Assembly: GCA_007133875.1 (NCBI GenBank)
Contig: SLLW01000133.1
Location: 1 to 7,729 of the forward strand
Direction: 5' to 3'
Length of the DNA: 7,729 bases
Origin: Balneolales bacterium
Lineage (GTDB): Bacteria; Bacteroidota; Rhodothermia; Balneolales; Natronogracilivirgulaceae
A program made the position numbers and the translations under genes. The notes beneath the pieces were generated by a model. It had not been told where the DNA came from. It did not search any database and worked only from the letters and a program-made list of their open reading frames with translations. Numbering within the stretch: position 1 is the first letter of the stretch; each line of letters starts with the position of its first letter. This document shows positions 1-5,878 of the stretch, one piece after another.

Positions 1-6
1 ACGTCC

Positions 7-134
7 ATGATGGTTGCTGATACAAACCTGATTGCAAGTTTTTGGGTCTTGGAATTGCATGTGTCCGCTTAATCTATATTTTTAAACACATGATACAGGC
101 GGATCTTGTCTTAATGGACAATGTGTTTAAAATT
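7..134 (+). pseudogene. PIN-domain toxin (COG1569/VapC-like), N-terminal half, frameshifted and interrupted
   Basis: Two adjacent ATGs (7 and 10) open a frame reading MMVADTNLIASF, the N-terminal strand of a PIN ribonuclease with its first metal-binding Asp (D5, in the usual DTN motif). That frame then hits a stop at 67-69. Adding one T to the T5 run at 39-43 switches to a frame reading LGLGIACVRLIYIFKH and then ADLVLMDNVF. By recall this resembles the second helix and strand of COG1569 PIN proteins (RGLCADLFR...HELILGE). The similarity stops at about 132, where GC-rich antisense amidohydrolase sequence begins. The missing rest of the domain is found at 562-852. PIN proteins are Mg-dependent RNases, usually the toxins of toxin-antitoxin pairs; any antitoxin gene would lie left of the window. 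The DTN motif is seen directly; the repaired frame is inferred. It is not functional as read, unless the T-run shift is a sequencing error and the insert is an assembly artefact. Confidence 0.55.
80..132. repeat. 12-bp perfect inverted repeat at the left edge of the insertion
   Basis: TTTTAAACACAT at 80-91 is the exact reverse complement of ATGTGTTTAAAA at 121-132, with a 29-base spacer. The right arm ends at the point where PIN similarity stops. The core TTTAAA recurs at 567-572, where PIN similarity resumes. The stem is AT-rich and has no following T tract in either direction that would make it a good terminator. It may be a recombination hot spot or chance in AT-rich coding DNA. Confidence 0.45.
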
Positions 135-558
135 TCAGCGCTCATAGACGACATTGCCCCTCAGGTAAACCGCCGCTACGTCTGCCAGTGCACGGATATC
201 CCGGTCCGGCCTTCCATTCACAATGACAAGATCAGCGCTTTTGCCGGGCCCGACGATCCCGGTATCGCTCATCCCGAATCGTTGTGATGGTTCGGTTGTA
301 AGTGTGCGAAGTATTTCCCGGAACGGTAATCCCGCCTCTTCGAGCATCAGGTACTCCCGCGTAGGGTCGTATTCCGGGGTGAATCCGACATCGGTGCCGA
401 ACAGGATGGCTCCCCCCCGCATCATGATACGCACGGACTTGCTCCCGGGCGAGGGCGGCAAATTCCCGGGGAACGCCCTGTTGTTCGTGTGACCACATCC
501 ACAATGCGAGCGTTGGCACAACAGCTACATCAGCTGCCAGCATATAAGCGATGAGGGT
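135..558 (-). pseudogene. metal-dependent amidohydrolase (imidazolonepropionase-like), C-terminal fragment with frameshift
   Basis: On the minus strand the first part reads LIAYMLAADVAVVPTLALW and continues to AYHDAGG. The second part reads AILFGTDVG and continues through TTEPSQRFG, GIVGPGKSADLVIVNGRP and VYLRGNVVYER, to a TGA at 135-137. This is the C-terminal half of an amidohydrolase-superfamily enzyme: the PTL strand, the GTD motif with the last metal-ligand Asp of the TIM barrel, then the small beta-sandwich end (GxxADLVI). The two parts lie in different frames; removing one base from the C7 run at 412-418 joins them. Family members usually have 400-450 residues, and only about 140 remain. 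The N-terminal half, with the HxH metal site, is absent, and an in-frame stop lies just beyond at 568-570. GC content is clearly higher than in the PIN pieces on both sides. It is a non-functional fragment lying antisense inside the PIN gene. The exact substrate cannot be told. Confidence 0.75.
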
Positions 559-561
559 GGA

Positions 562-852
562 ATCGTTTTAAATGAATTGGAACGGGTATTAATCAAAAAA
601 CTCAACGTTCCACAAAAAAAAGTTACCCAAACACTGTTATTTCTTCGGAAACACCAAATAGAACCAATTCCTGACAAACCTTCTGATGTAAACGTAAGAG
701 AGGAAGATGATCGTTGGGTGTTGGAATCAGCATTGAGGGCAAAAGCTGACATATTAGTAACCGGGGATAACGATTTATTGACCATTTCAAACAAGGTACC
801 CCAACGAAAGATTATTTCGCCTCGGGGTTTTTGGGAATTACTAAAAAAGTAA
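562..852 (+). pseudogene. PIN-domain toxin (COG1569/VapC-like), C-terminal part
   Basis: The frame reads IVLNELERVLIKKL, then EEDDRWVLESALRAKADILV, TGDNDLL and a C-terminal ISPRGFWELLKK. This is the C-terminal two thirds of a COG1569-type PIN domain: the central acidic residue (NELE), the EDDRWVLxxA helix acid and the TGDxDLL acids, all metal ligands of the nuclease. It lacks the N-terminal DTN motif. A TTG at 577 could serve as a start but would give only 91 residues without the first catalytic Asp. In frame upstream, codons run back to a stop at 490-492 through amidohydrolase antisense with no ATG. Its beginning matches the point where the 7-134 fragment ends; together they would make roughly 137 residues, the normal size of this family. 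I therefore read both as one gene split by an insertion. The family assignment is firm; the loss of function is inferred. Confidence 0.75.
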
Positions 853-864
853 AGCGAGCCTGTA

Positions 865-909
865 ACACCGGCGGTCGTTATCCCGGCAATTCCGGCCTGA
901 TGCCGGTGT
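865..909. repeat. GC-rich inverted repeat downstream of the PIN remnant
   Basis: ACACCGGC at 865-872 pairs perfectly with GCCGGTGT at 902-909, with a 29-base loop that itself holds CCGG...CCGG segments. A second small stem follows, TGTACC (907-912) with GGTACA (924-929). It lies just after the PIN stop codon and before the next gene's promoter region, where a terminator is expected, but no T run follows. It may be a terminator-like or mRNA-stabilising hairpin. The rest of 853-1004 shows no gene. Confidence 0.3.
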
Positions 910-948
910 ACCGTGCCTCCTCAGGTACAAACCCGGCGATTTTATTTG

Positions 949-955
949 TATCTTG
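949..955 (+). promoter_or_regulatory. possible -7 box for the UDP-glucuronate decarboxylase gene
   Basis: TATCTTG lies 49 bases before the ATG at 1005, one T short of the Bacteroidota -7 consensus TAnnTTTG and close to the TATCTTTG found upstream of the kinase gene. No convincing TTG element is seen at -33. It is the only promoter-like sequence noticed in the 152-bp gap before this gene. Confidence 0.3.
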
Positions 956-1004
956 CCAACAGATGTTGTCATTATGTATCCGGGGTCTCAGAAAATCATT
1001 TTAA

Positions 1005-1943
1005 ATGAAAAATGTACTTATTACCGGCGGTGCCGGATTCATCGGTTCGCACTTGTGTGACCGTTTCATCGCCGAGGGGTGGCAGGTATCGTGTATCGAC
1101 AATCTTTCGACCGGAAGTGCGGATAATGTCAATCATCTGATCGGCCATCCGGCGTTCCGGCTGATCAAATATGATGTCACCAACTATCTGCACACCGAAG
1201 GCGAGCTGGATCTCATCCTCCATTTTGCGTCACCCGCCTCTCCCATTGATTATCTGGAGATGCCGATCCAAACGCTGAAAGTGGGCTCCCTTGGGACGCA
1301 CAAGGCGCTCGGGCTGGCCAAAGAGAAACGGGCCCGATTTCTGCTCGCCTCCACCAGTGAGGTCTATGGCGACCCGCTGATTCATCCCCAGAAGGAGGAC
1401 TATTGGGGAAATGTGAATCCGGTGGGGATCCGCGGCGTCTACGATGAGGCCAAGCGATTTGCCGAAGCAATGACCATGGCCTATCACCGCTATCATGATC
1501 TGGACACCCGGATTGTGCGCATTTTCAATATCTACGGCTCCCGTATGAGGTTGTATGACGGGCGCGCTCTGCCGACATTTATCAGACAAGCGTTAAAAGG
1601 GGAGGACCTTACGGTCTATGGGGACGGTTCCCAGACCCGCTCGTTTACCTATATCGACGACCTCGTGGAGGGGGTGTACCGTCTGGCATTGAGTGATGAG
1701 GTGGAGCCGGTCAATCTGGGTAATCCCGATGAAGTCTCCATCCTGGATTTTGCAAAAGAGATTTTGGCACTCACCGGAAGCACGAGTCGTATCGCCTTCC
1801 GGGACCTGCCCCAGGACGATCCGAAAGTCCGTAAGCCGGATATCTCCCGGGCAAAATCGGTACTGGACTGGGAGCCGCAGGTTCCGCGATCCGAGGGGCT
1901 GCGCCGGACCGTAGCATACTTCGAGAAGGCAATGTCAGGCTGA
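1005..1943 (+). CDS. uxs: UDP-glucuronate decarboxylase (UDP-xylose synthase), extended SDR family
   Basis: This 312-residue cytoplasmic SDR enzyme probably oxidises and decarboxylates UDP-glucuronate to UDP-xylose using bound NAD, supplying sugar for surface polysaccharide. Visible motifs: the Rossmann glycine motif TGGAGFIGS (7-15), the NAD-ribose acid D32, the family signature [11 protein letters not shown] (73-83), the active-site STSEVYGDP with S118/E119, and catalytic Y146 and K150 in YDEAK. R276 in [10 protein letters not shown] fits the Arg that contacts the substrate carboxylate in UXS/ArnA enzymes. YWGNVNPVG and GDGSQTRSF are also typical of this family. Length is normal. The ATG at 1005 places the glycine motif correctly; no Shine-Dalgarno is evident and the leader is AT-rich. 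Small oddities are NPVGIRG where NPxGxR often carries P or E, and YGSRM instead of YGPRM. It stands alone and converges on the kinase gene with a 110-bp gap. A dTDP-glucose dehydratase or a UDP-glucose 4-epimerase is less likely, given the HFASPASP and SEVYGDP motifs. Confidence 0.87.
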   Translation: MKNVLITGGAGFIGSHLCDRFIAEGWQVSCIDNLSTGSADNVNHLIGHPAFRLIKYDVTNYLHTEGELDLILHFASPASPIDYLEMPIQTLKVGSLGTHKALGLAKEKRARFLLASTSEVYGDPLIHPQKEDYWGNVNPVGIRGVYDEAKRFAEAMTMAYHRYHDLDTRIVRIFNIYGSRMRLYDGRALPTFIRQALKGEDLTVYGDGSQTRSFTYIDDLVEGVYRLALSDEVEPVNLGNPDEVSILDFAKEILALTGSTSRIAFRDLPQDDPKVRKPDISRAKSVLDWEPQVPRSEGLRRTVAYFEKAMSG

Positions 1944-2053
1944 GGGGGGGAGCCGCGGAAAGACCTGCTCGGTGACACACCTGTATGCATCGGATATGTA
2001 TCGGCACCCGTGTTCCGGCCAGTGTCAAACGTTTTATGGGGGTTCCTGTCACA
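1944..2053. other. convergent intergenic gap without a clear terminator
   Basis: The two flanking genes converge here. A TGACAC (1973-1978) and GTGTCA (2022-2027) pair could form a 6-bp stem, but its loop of over 40 bases and lack of a T tract make it a poor intrinsic terminator. A run of seven G follows the decarboxylase stop codon. Nothing else was recognised. Confidence 0.4.
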
Positions 2054-5000
2054 TCAAGAGTACGAGTGCAATCCTTTTTGTGTGGTATGAAAATCTTGAG
2101 ACCGCCCTTTTTGATTGTCATCGTGAGGAAGTGTGATGGTAAATGTGCTTCCTTCTCCGGGTTGGCTTAAACCCTTGAGTGTTCCTCCATGTCGCTCTAC
2201 CATTTCTACACACATGACCAACCCAAGTCCGGTTCCTGATTCTTTTTCGGTTCCATTTGTGCTTACCGTTTTCTCTTTGGATAGTATCTTGTCCAGGATT
2301 TCCTGTTTTGTGCCAACGCCATTATCCCGAATCCTGATTTCTGTTGCTGTTTCGCCTTGATCGGCTTCGATGGTTACCATGCCGCCAGGTTTTGTAAATT
2401 TGACAGCGTTAGTGAGTAAATTTCGCAGCACGGTCTGCAGCATGCGTCGGTCTGTACATACCATCAGATCATCATCAATCGTATCACGGATGGTGATATC
2501 CTTGCTTTCAGAAAAACTATGCAGCAATTCTGTGGTTTCCTTCACTAGTTCGGAAAGGCTTGTCTCAACAGGTTCAAAATTCATCTTCCCGCTTTTAAGG
2601 GTCACCCAATCCAGAAGCTGGGTGAGAAGTGAGAGGGCCTGACTGGAGGAGTTGGTTATTTGATTGACCATGCTGATTTTTTTCTCGTCAGGCAATTCGA
2701 AAAATTCATCACGTAGCATGCCGGCATATCCAATAATTCCCTGAAACGGCGACCTGAGATCATGGGAAATGATTTTTATCAGCTGTTCCTTGGTGTCGTT
2801 ACTCTCTTTCAGCTGTTTTTCAATTTTGCGACGCTGCTGGATCTCTTTTTCAAGGCGGTCTACTGTTTTTGTAAGATGCTCTGTTCTTTCTCTGACCGAA
2901 ACGGCAAGAAATTTATTTCGTTTTTTCAGTTCCCGGGACCTCCAGTTGATATATCCGGCGATCAGCAAAATCAGGACCAGAATATAGAATGCAATCATGT
3001 AGTTACTCTGCCACCAGGGGGGTGGAATGTAGAAACTGACCTGAAGCGGCTCAGTCCACTCTGTCGAGTTGCGTGAGGCTCTGACTTCAAACGTATACCT
3101 TCCCGACCCGGAAATGGACCGGTTAAATACAGAGTGATTGGTAGGTTCTGACCATAGTTCCCCGGTTCCCCTGAGACGTGACTGATAATAGATATCATCT
3201 GACGGGTAATCAAAGGTGGTAAAGGCAAAGGTCATGTGGCTGACATCGTGGTCCAGTTCCCGTTCCTCCGTCGAAAAAAATATTTCGTCATGAACGCGCC
3301 AGTATCGCAAATGCACGGGAGAGGCTTTCATTAAAAAGGAGCCTTGATTGTAATAACTCACACCAACATTGGTACCCATCCACAAATAACCATCGTGATC
3401 CAGATAGCCAGCACCATGGCCGAAACTTGTGGATAATAATCCGTTTACAGTAGTAAATGTGCGGATTACTTGTTCTCCTGCATCGCAATCACTGCGGGTA
3501 TAAATCCAGTTAAGGTTTTGGTTGGTTCCAACCCAGGTACTGTTATCGTGATTCTGAATCCAGCGTATGCTTTGGTTGTCCAGAAATTTACAGAAATGTG
3601 TACCAGCTGCCGCGTTGTCCGGGTCGGAGTCTATCAAATAGAGTCCGTCCATGGCACCAAGCCACAGGAAATCACCCTCACCGGGATGAATGTACGTGAA
3701 ATAGGTATCCGGGTCCGGGGCTGCATCGTAGGTATCCCAGTCAATGGAAATGAATTCCTCACTATCAGGATCGTAGCGGGCTACAAAACGGGAACTGCCC
3801 GATACCCAAAGTGTATTATTATCAGAGCGTGTAACACCCGATAGCGATTCCGTTATACCCTCTTGAGAGCCGAATACTCTGAGGGTATCCCTTTTCAAGT
3901 CATATCGATAAAGAAGGCCTGAATAATCGACCATCCAAAAGAGGTTGGCCCCCTGCAATACCGCGAACTCGATATCCATTGTGGGGTCCAGTTCGGCTAC
4001 TTTTGACGCTTCCCGGGTATCTACATCGATTTTGTGAATGGTGTTTAGTGTGAAAACGGTTAATACATCACCGTCTGGCGTGTAGTGCAGATGTTTTATA
4101 AATTCGCCGTCCAGATAGTCGCGTTTTTCAAGTTTTTCGTCACCTGCCTCCCGAAAGAAAATACCTTCGTGTGTTGCCACCCAGAGATTTTCGTACTTGT
4201 CCCTGATGACTCGGGTTACATATCGCCTGGGGAGCCCCTCGTCAATACCTATATTTTCAAAAGGAAACACAGGCATTAGATTTATGCCGTGATCGGTAGC
4301 CACCCAGATGTTTTCACTCCGGTCGATGTGTATGTGCTTGACGTAGTTGGAGAAAAAATCGCGTGACTGTTGAACGCCACGACTCTGCTTGTCCATGAGA
4401 AGCAGCCCGTCACCGTTTCCTCCGATGAACAATGAGTTTTTATCCAATATGGTTAGTGCATCAATATCAATATCACGACTCTCCTCAATCCAGTGCGAAC
4501 TTCTGACTTGCAGCGATTCATAGTCCCACTCCATGTAGTATAAACCATCATTACTGCCTATCCAGAATGCTTCTGTGCCATCCGGACCTGTTGATTCCGA
4601 AGCTACAATATCCATCAGGTTGTCAGATAGTCCGGTTACAGAAACTTTCTGGACATGACGGGTTCCTTTTTCGATCAGCAAAAGTCCGTTCGCGGTTGAG
4701 GGGATGAGAATATTCCCGTTTCTGTCTTTCTGAAAGGTATAAGAGCGTACGAAATCTGTTTGAAAATCCGGTTCAAAATCGAACGGAAGCGGCTCAATGG
4801 TGAAGTCGTCAGCAATAATGTAAATCCGGTTTTGACCGGCCATCAGAATGCTGCCGTCTTCCAGTTCAAACAGTTTGCGTATCCTCGGGTCATTATCTTC
4901 CGGCTTGAATGGAACAGAAGTAAACGAATCCGGGATCGTCTTGTGGTTGTCTAAAGGAGTATATGCCGGCCCATTGTCCGTGGCAACAACGAGCAGGTTT

Positions 5001-5269
5001 TCACTGGTTACAATAGCATGTTTGATGTAACCGTCGGGAAGACCATGGGGTATGGACCGGTTGTGAAATTCGTAACCGTCATAAAAGCTGAGACCGTCAT
5101 CTGTTGAAATGGCCAAAGCGCCGGATGGAAGTTCTGTGATATGCTTGACGAAGGCAGAGGGCAGGCCCTCATTCGTTGTTATTTCGCGATGGCTGCCAAA
5201 CGCGTATGCATTATGCAAACCCGCAAGCAGCATCAGTAATACAAAAATAATAGTGAAGACAAATCTCAT
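2054..5269 (-). CDS. transmembrane sensor histidine kinase with periplasmic beta-propellers and Y_Y_Y domain
   Basis: This 1071-residue protein is a classical, not hybrid, two-component sensor. A signal peptide (1-23, ending AYA) is followed by a long periplasmic region of Reg_prop-type propeller blades (about 28-645), for example NIWVATDHGINLM, NLWVATHEGI and YLWMGTNVGVSYY, probably two seven-bladed propellers. A Y_Y_Y domain (about 672-748), one membrane span (about 755-776) and a coiled linker (about 778-828) follow. The HisKA domain has phospho-acceptor H836 in ISHDLRSPF. The HATPase domain has the N box (LLTNAVKF, N954), G1 (DNGVG, 982-986) and G2 (GTGLGL, 1012-1017). All key residues are present, so it should be active. 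In Bacteroidota such propeller sensors commonly detect glycans or their fragments. Many relatives carry receiver and AraC domains; here the protein ends about 20 residues after the ATPase domain, so the partner regulator must be elsewhere. GC content is visibly lower than in the flanking decarboxylase and cotH genes. The start is set by the signal peptide; no Shine-Dalgarno precedes it. Confidence 0.93.
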   Translation of the reverse strand: MRFVFTIIFVLLMLLAGLHNAYAFGSHREITTNEGLPSAFVKHITELPSGALAISTDDGLSFYDGYEFHNRSIPHGLPDGYIKHAIVTSENLLVVATDNGPAYTPLDNHKTIPDSFTSVPFKPEDNDPRIRKLFELEDGSILMAGQNRIYIIADDFTIEPLPFDFEPDFQTDFVRSYTFQKDRNGNILIPSTANGLLLIEKGTRHVQKVSVTGLSDNLMDIVASESTGPDGTEAFWIGSNDGLYYMEWDYESLQVRSSHWIEESRDIDIDALTILDKNSLFIGGNGDGLLLMDKQSRGVQQSRDFFSNYVKHIHIDRSENIWVATDHGINLMPVFPFENIGIDEGLPRRYVTRVIRDKYENLWVATHEGIFFREAGDEKLEKRDYLDGEFIKHLHYTPDGDVLTVFTLNTIHKIDVDTREASKVAELDPTMDIEFAVLQGANLFWMVDYSGLLYRYDLKRDTLRVFGSQEGITESLSGVTRSDNNTLWVSGSSRFVARYDPDSEEFISIDWDTYDAAPDPDTYFTYIHPGEGDFLWLGAMDGLYLIDSDPDNAAAGTHFCKFLDNQSIRWIQNHDNSTWVGTNQNLNWIYTRSDCDAGEQVIRTFTTVNGLLSTSFGHGAGYLDHDGYLWMGTNVGVSYYNQGSFLMKASPVHLRYWRVHDEIFFSTEERELDHDVSHMTFAFTTFDYPSDDIYYQSRLRGTGELWSEPTNHSVFNRSISGSGRYTFEVRASRNSTEWTEPLQVSFYIPPPWWQSNYMIAFYILVLILLIAGYINWRSRELKKRNKFLAVSVRERTEHLTKTVDRLEKEIQQRRKIEKQLKESNDTKEQLIKIISHDLRSPFQGIIGYAGMLRDEFFELPDEKKISMVNQITNSSSQALSLLTQLLDWVTLKSGKMNFEPVETSLSELVKETTELLHSFSESKDITIRDTIDDDLMVCTDRRMLQTVLRNLLTNAVKFTKPGGMVTIEADQGETATEIRIRDNGVGTKQEILDKILSKEKTVSTNGTEKESGTGLGLVMCVEMVERHGGTLKGLSQPGEGSTFTITLPHDDNQKGRSQDFHTTQKGLHSYS

Positions 5270-5384
5270 AAATATTTCAGATTTATGACATATCCTTTTG
5301 CCTATGTGGAAGTGCTTTGATGGGCCAGGAAATTGGTATTGAAAAAAAATGACCCGTCAAGGTAAGTTTTGCAGCCACTATCCG

Positions 5385-5392
5385 CAAAGATA
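5385..5392 (-). promoter_or_regulatory. Bacteroidota-type -7 promoter box for the sensor kinase
   Basis: On the minus strand this reads TATCTTTG, an exact match to the Bacteroidota -7 consensus TAnnTTTG. It would start a transcript near 5380 with a leader of about 110 bases before the kinase ATG. A TTTG (5423-5420 on the minus strand) lies 27 bases upstream, somewhat farther than the usual -33 spacing of about 19-25. Confidence 0.55.
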
Positions 5393-5601
5393 CAAAATGT
5401 GAATGTTTACATAAATAAACAAATCTTAATAAAAAAGCAATCAAAAGGCTTGCAATGGTTTGTAGTGCCATTTATTCCCACTTATTTGGATCACAGGTGC
5501 AACAATACCGCTTTTTTCCGCCGTATCGCTGGATCACAATAGAATGTATCTAACGGCTTTATTACTGCTCGACTATGTTCGATCATCATCCTTATAAACT
5601 G

Positions 5602-5624
5602 TCACGTGATGAACTCTCACGTGA
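5602..5624. repeat. paired TCACGTGA palindromes, 15 bp apart
   Basis: The perfect 8-bp palindrome TCACGTGA occurs at 5602-5609 and 5617-5624. The surrounding 15-bp units (from 5600 and 5615) agree at most positions, so this looks like a short tandem duplication. Two palindromes 15 bp apart could bind two dimers of a regulator, or may be chance. Confidence 0.4.
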
Positions 5625-5798
5625 AAAGGAATGGCCTCTTTTTGTGTCAAGCGTAACCGCAGCAAGGGGGGCGATTCCTTTTTTGATAACCTGTCACATT
5701 TGCAGTAGGTACTGTCCGTCTCTTTCATGTAACATGGCTGGCATGAATATTGCTAGTAATAACCTGTTTTTTCACCGGTTGTTCCTGATGATGGGAAT

Positions 5799-5829
5799 CG
5801 GGTCACCCCCGGATACCAGCCGGTCACCC
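5799..5829. repeat. direct repeat of GGTCACCC with 21-bp period upstream of cotH
   Basis: CGGGTCACCC at 5799-5808 and CCGGTCACCC at 5820-5829 agree in 9 of 10 bases and are exactly 21 bp apart, two helical turns, so they would face the same side of the DNA. They lie 50-80 bases before the cotH start, where an activator or repressor could act. No known regulator is recognised. Confidence 0.35.
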
Positions 5830-5866
5830 GTTAACGTAACATTTTAGGCTGAAAAGCTTTTTTTTT

Positions 5867-5870
5867 GAGG
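5867..5870 (+). promoter_or_regulatory. ribosome binding site of cotH
   Basis: GAGG ends 8 bases before the ATG at 5879 and follows a T9 tract (5858-5866). It supports 5879 as the start; the second ATG at 5882 is also possible. It stands out because the other two intact genes lack a Shine-Dalgarno sequence. Confidence 0.5.
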
Positions 5871-5878
5871 ATTATCGA

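Larger units (their letters stand above)
5270..5878. other. 609-bp divergent intergenic region between the kinase and cotH
   Basis: No convincing gene is seen here. The left 200 bases are AT-rich and hold the kinase promoter candidate. Farther right are two direct copies of TGGATCACA (5487-5495 and 5530-5538, 43 bp apart), two TCACGTGA palindromes (5602 and 5617), and two GGTCACCC copies (5801 and 5822). A T9 run (5858-5866) precedes a GAGG ribosome binding site. A 90-codon open frame at 5575-5847 has no recognisable family and is probably chance. The length and the density of short repeats suggest a regulatory region, but no binding protein can be named. Confidence 0.5.

Noticed and set aside
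135..852. Divergent amidohydrolase and PIN genes that both lost their 5' ends in one deletion
   Set aside because: This would explain the junction near 558, but the missing N-terminal PIN half is found at 7-132, so an insertion into the PIN gene explains more.
1230..1589. 119-codon minus-strand frame inside the decarboxylase gene
   Set aside because: The plus-strand frame has all catalytic motifs of the SDR enzyme, so this is a shadow.
1973..2027. Bidirectional terminator between the decarboxylase and the kinase
   Set aside because: Only a 6-bp stem with a loop of over 40 bases and no T tract.
5283..5471. 62-codon minus-strand frame with a hydrophobic start
   Set aside because: It overlaps the kinase promoter box and leader, and the hydrophobic stretch comes from AT-rich DNA.
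5575..5847. 90-codon plus-strand frame with a CxxCx3Cx4C cluster
   Set aside because: No ribosome binding site, no recognisable family, and the composition looks non-coding; the Cys cluster is probably chance. It could be revived if homologues exist.
5851..5866. Intrinsic terminator formed by AAAAGCTTTT and the T9 run
   Set aside because: The stem is nearly all A-T with no loop, and it sits directly before the cotH ribosome binding site.
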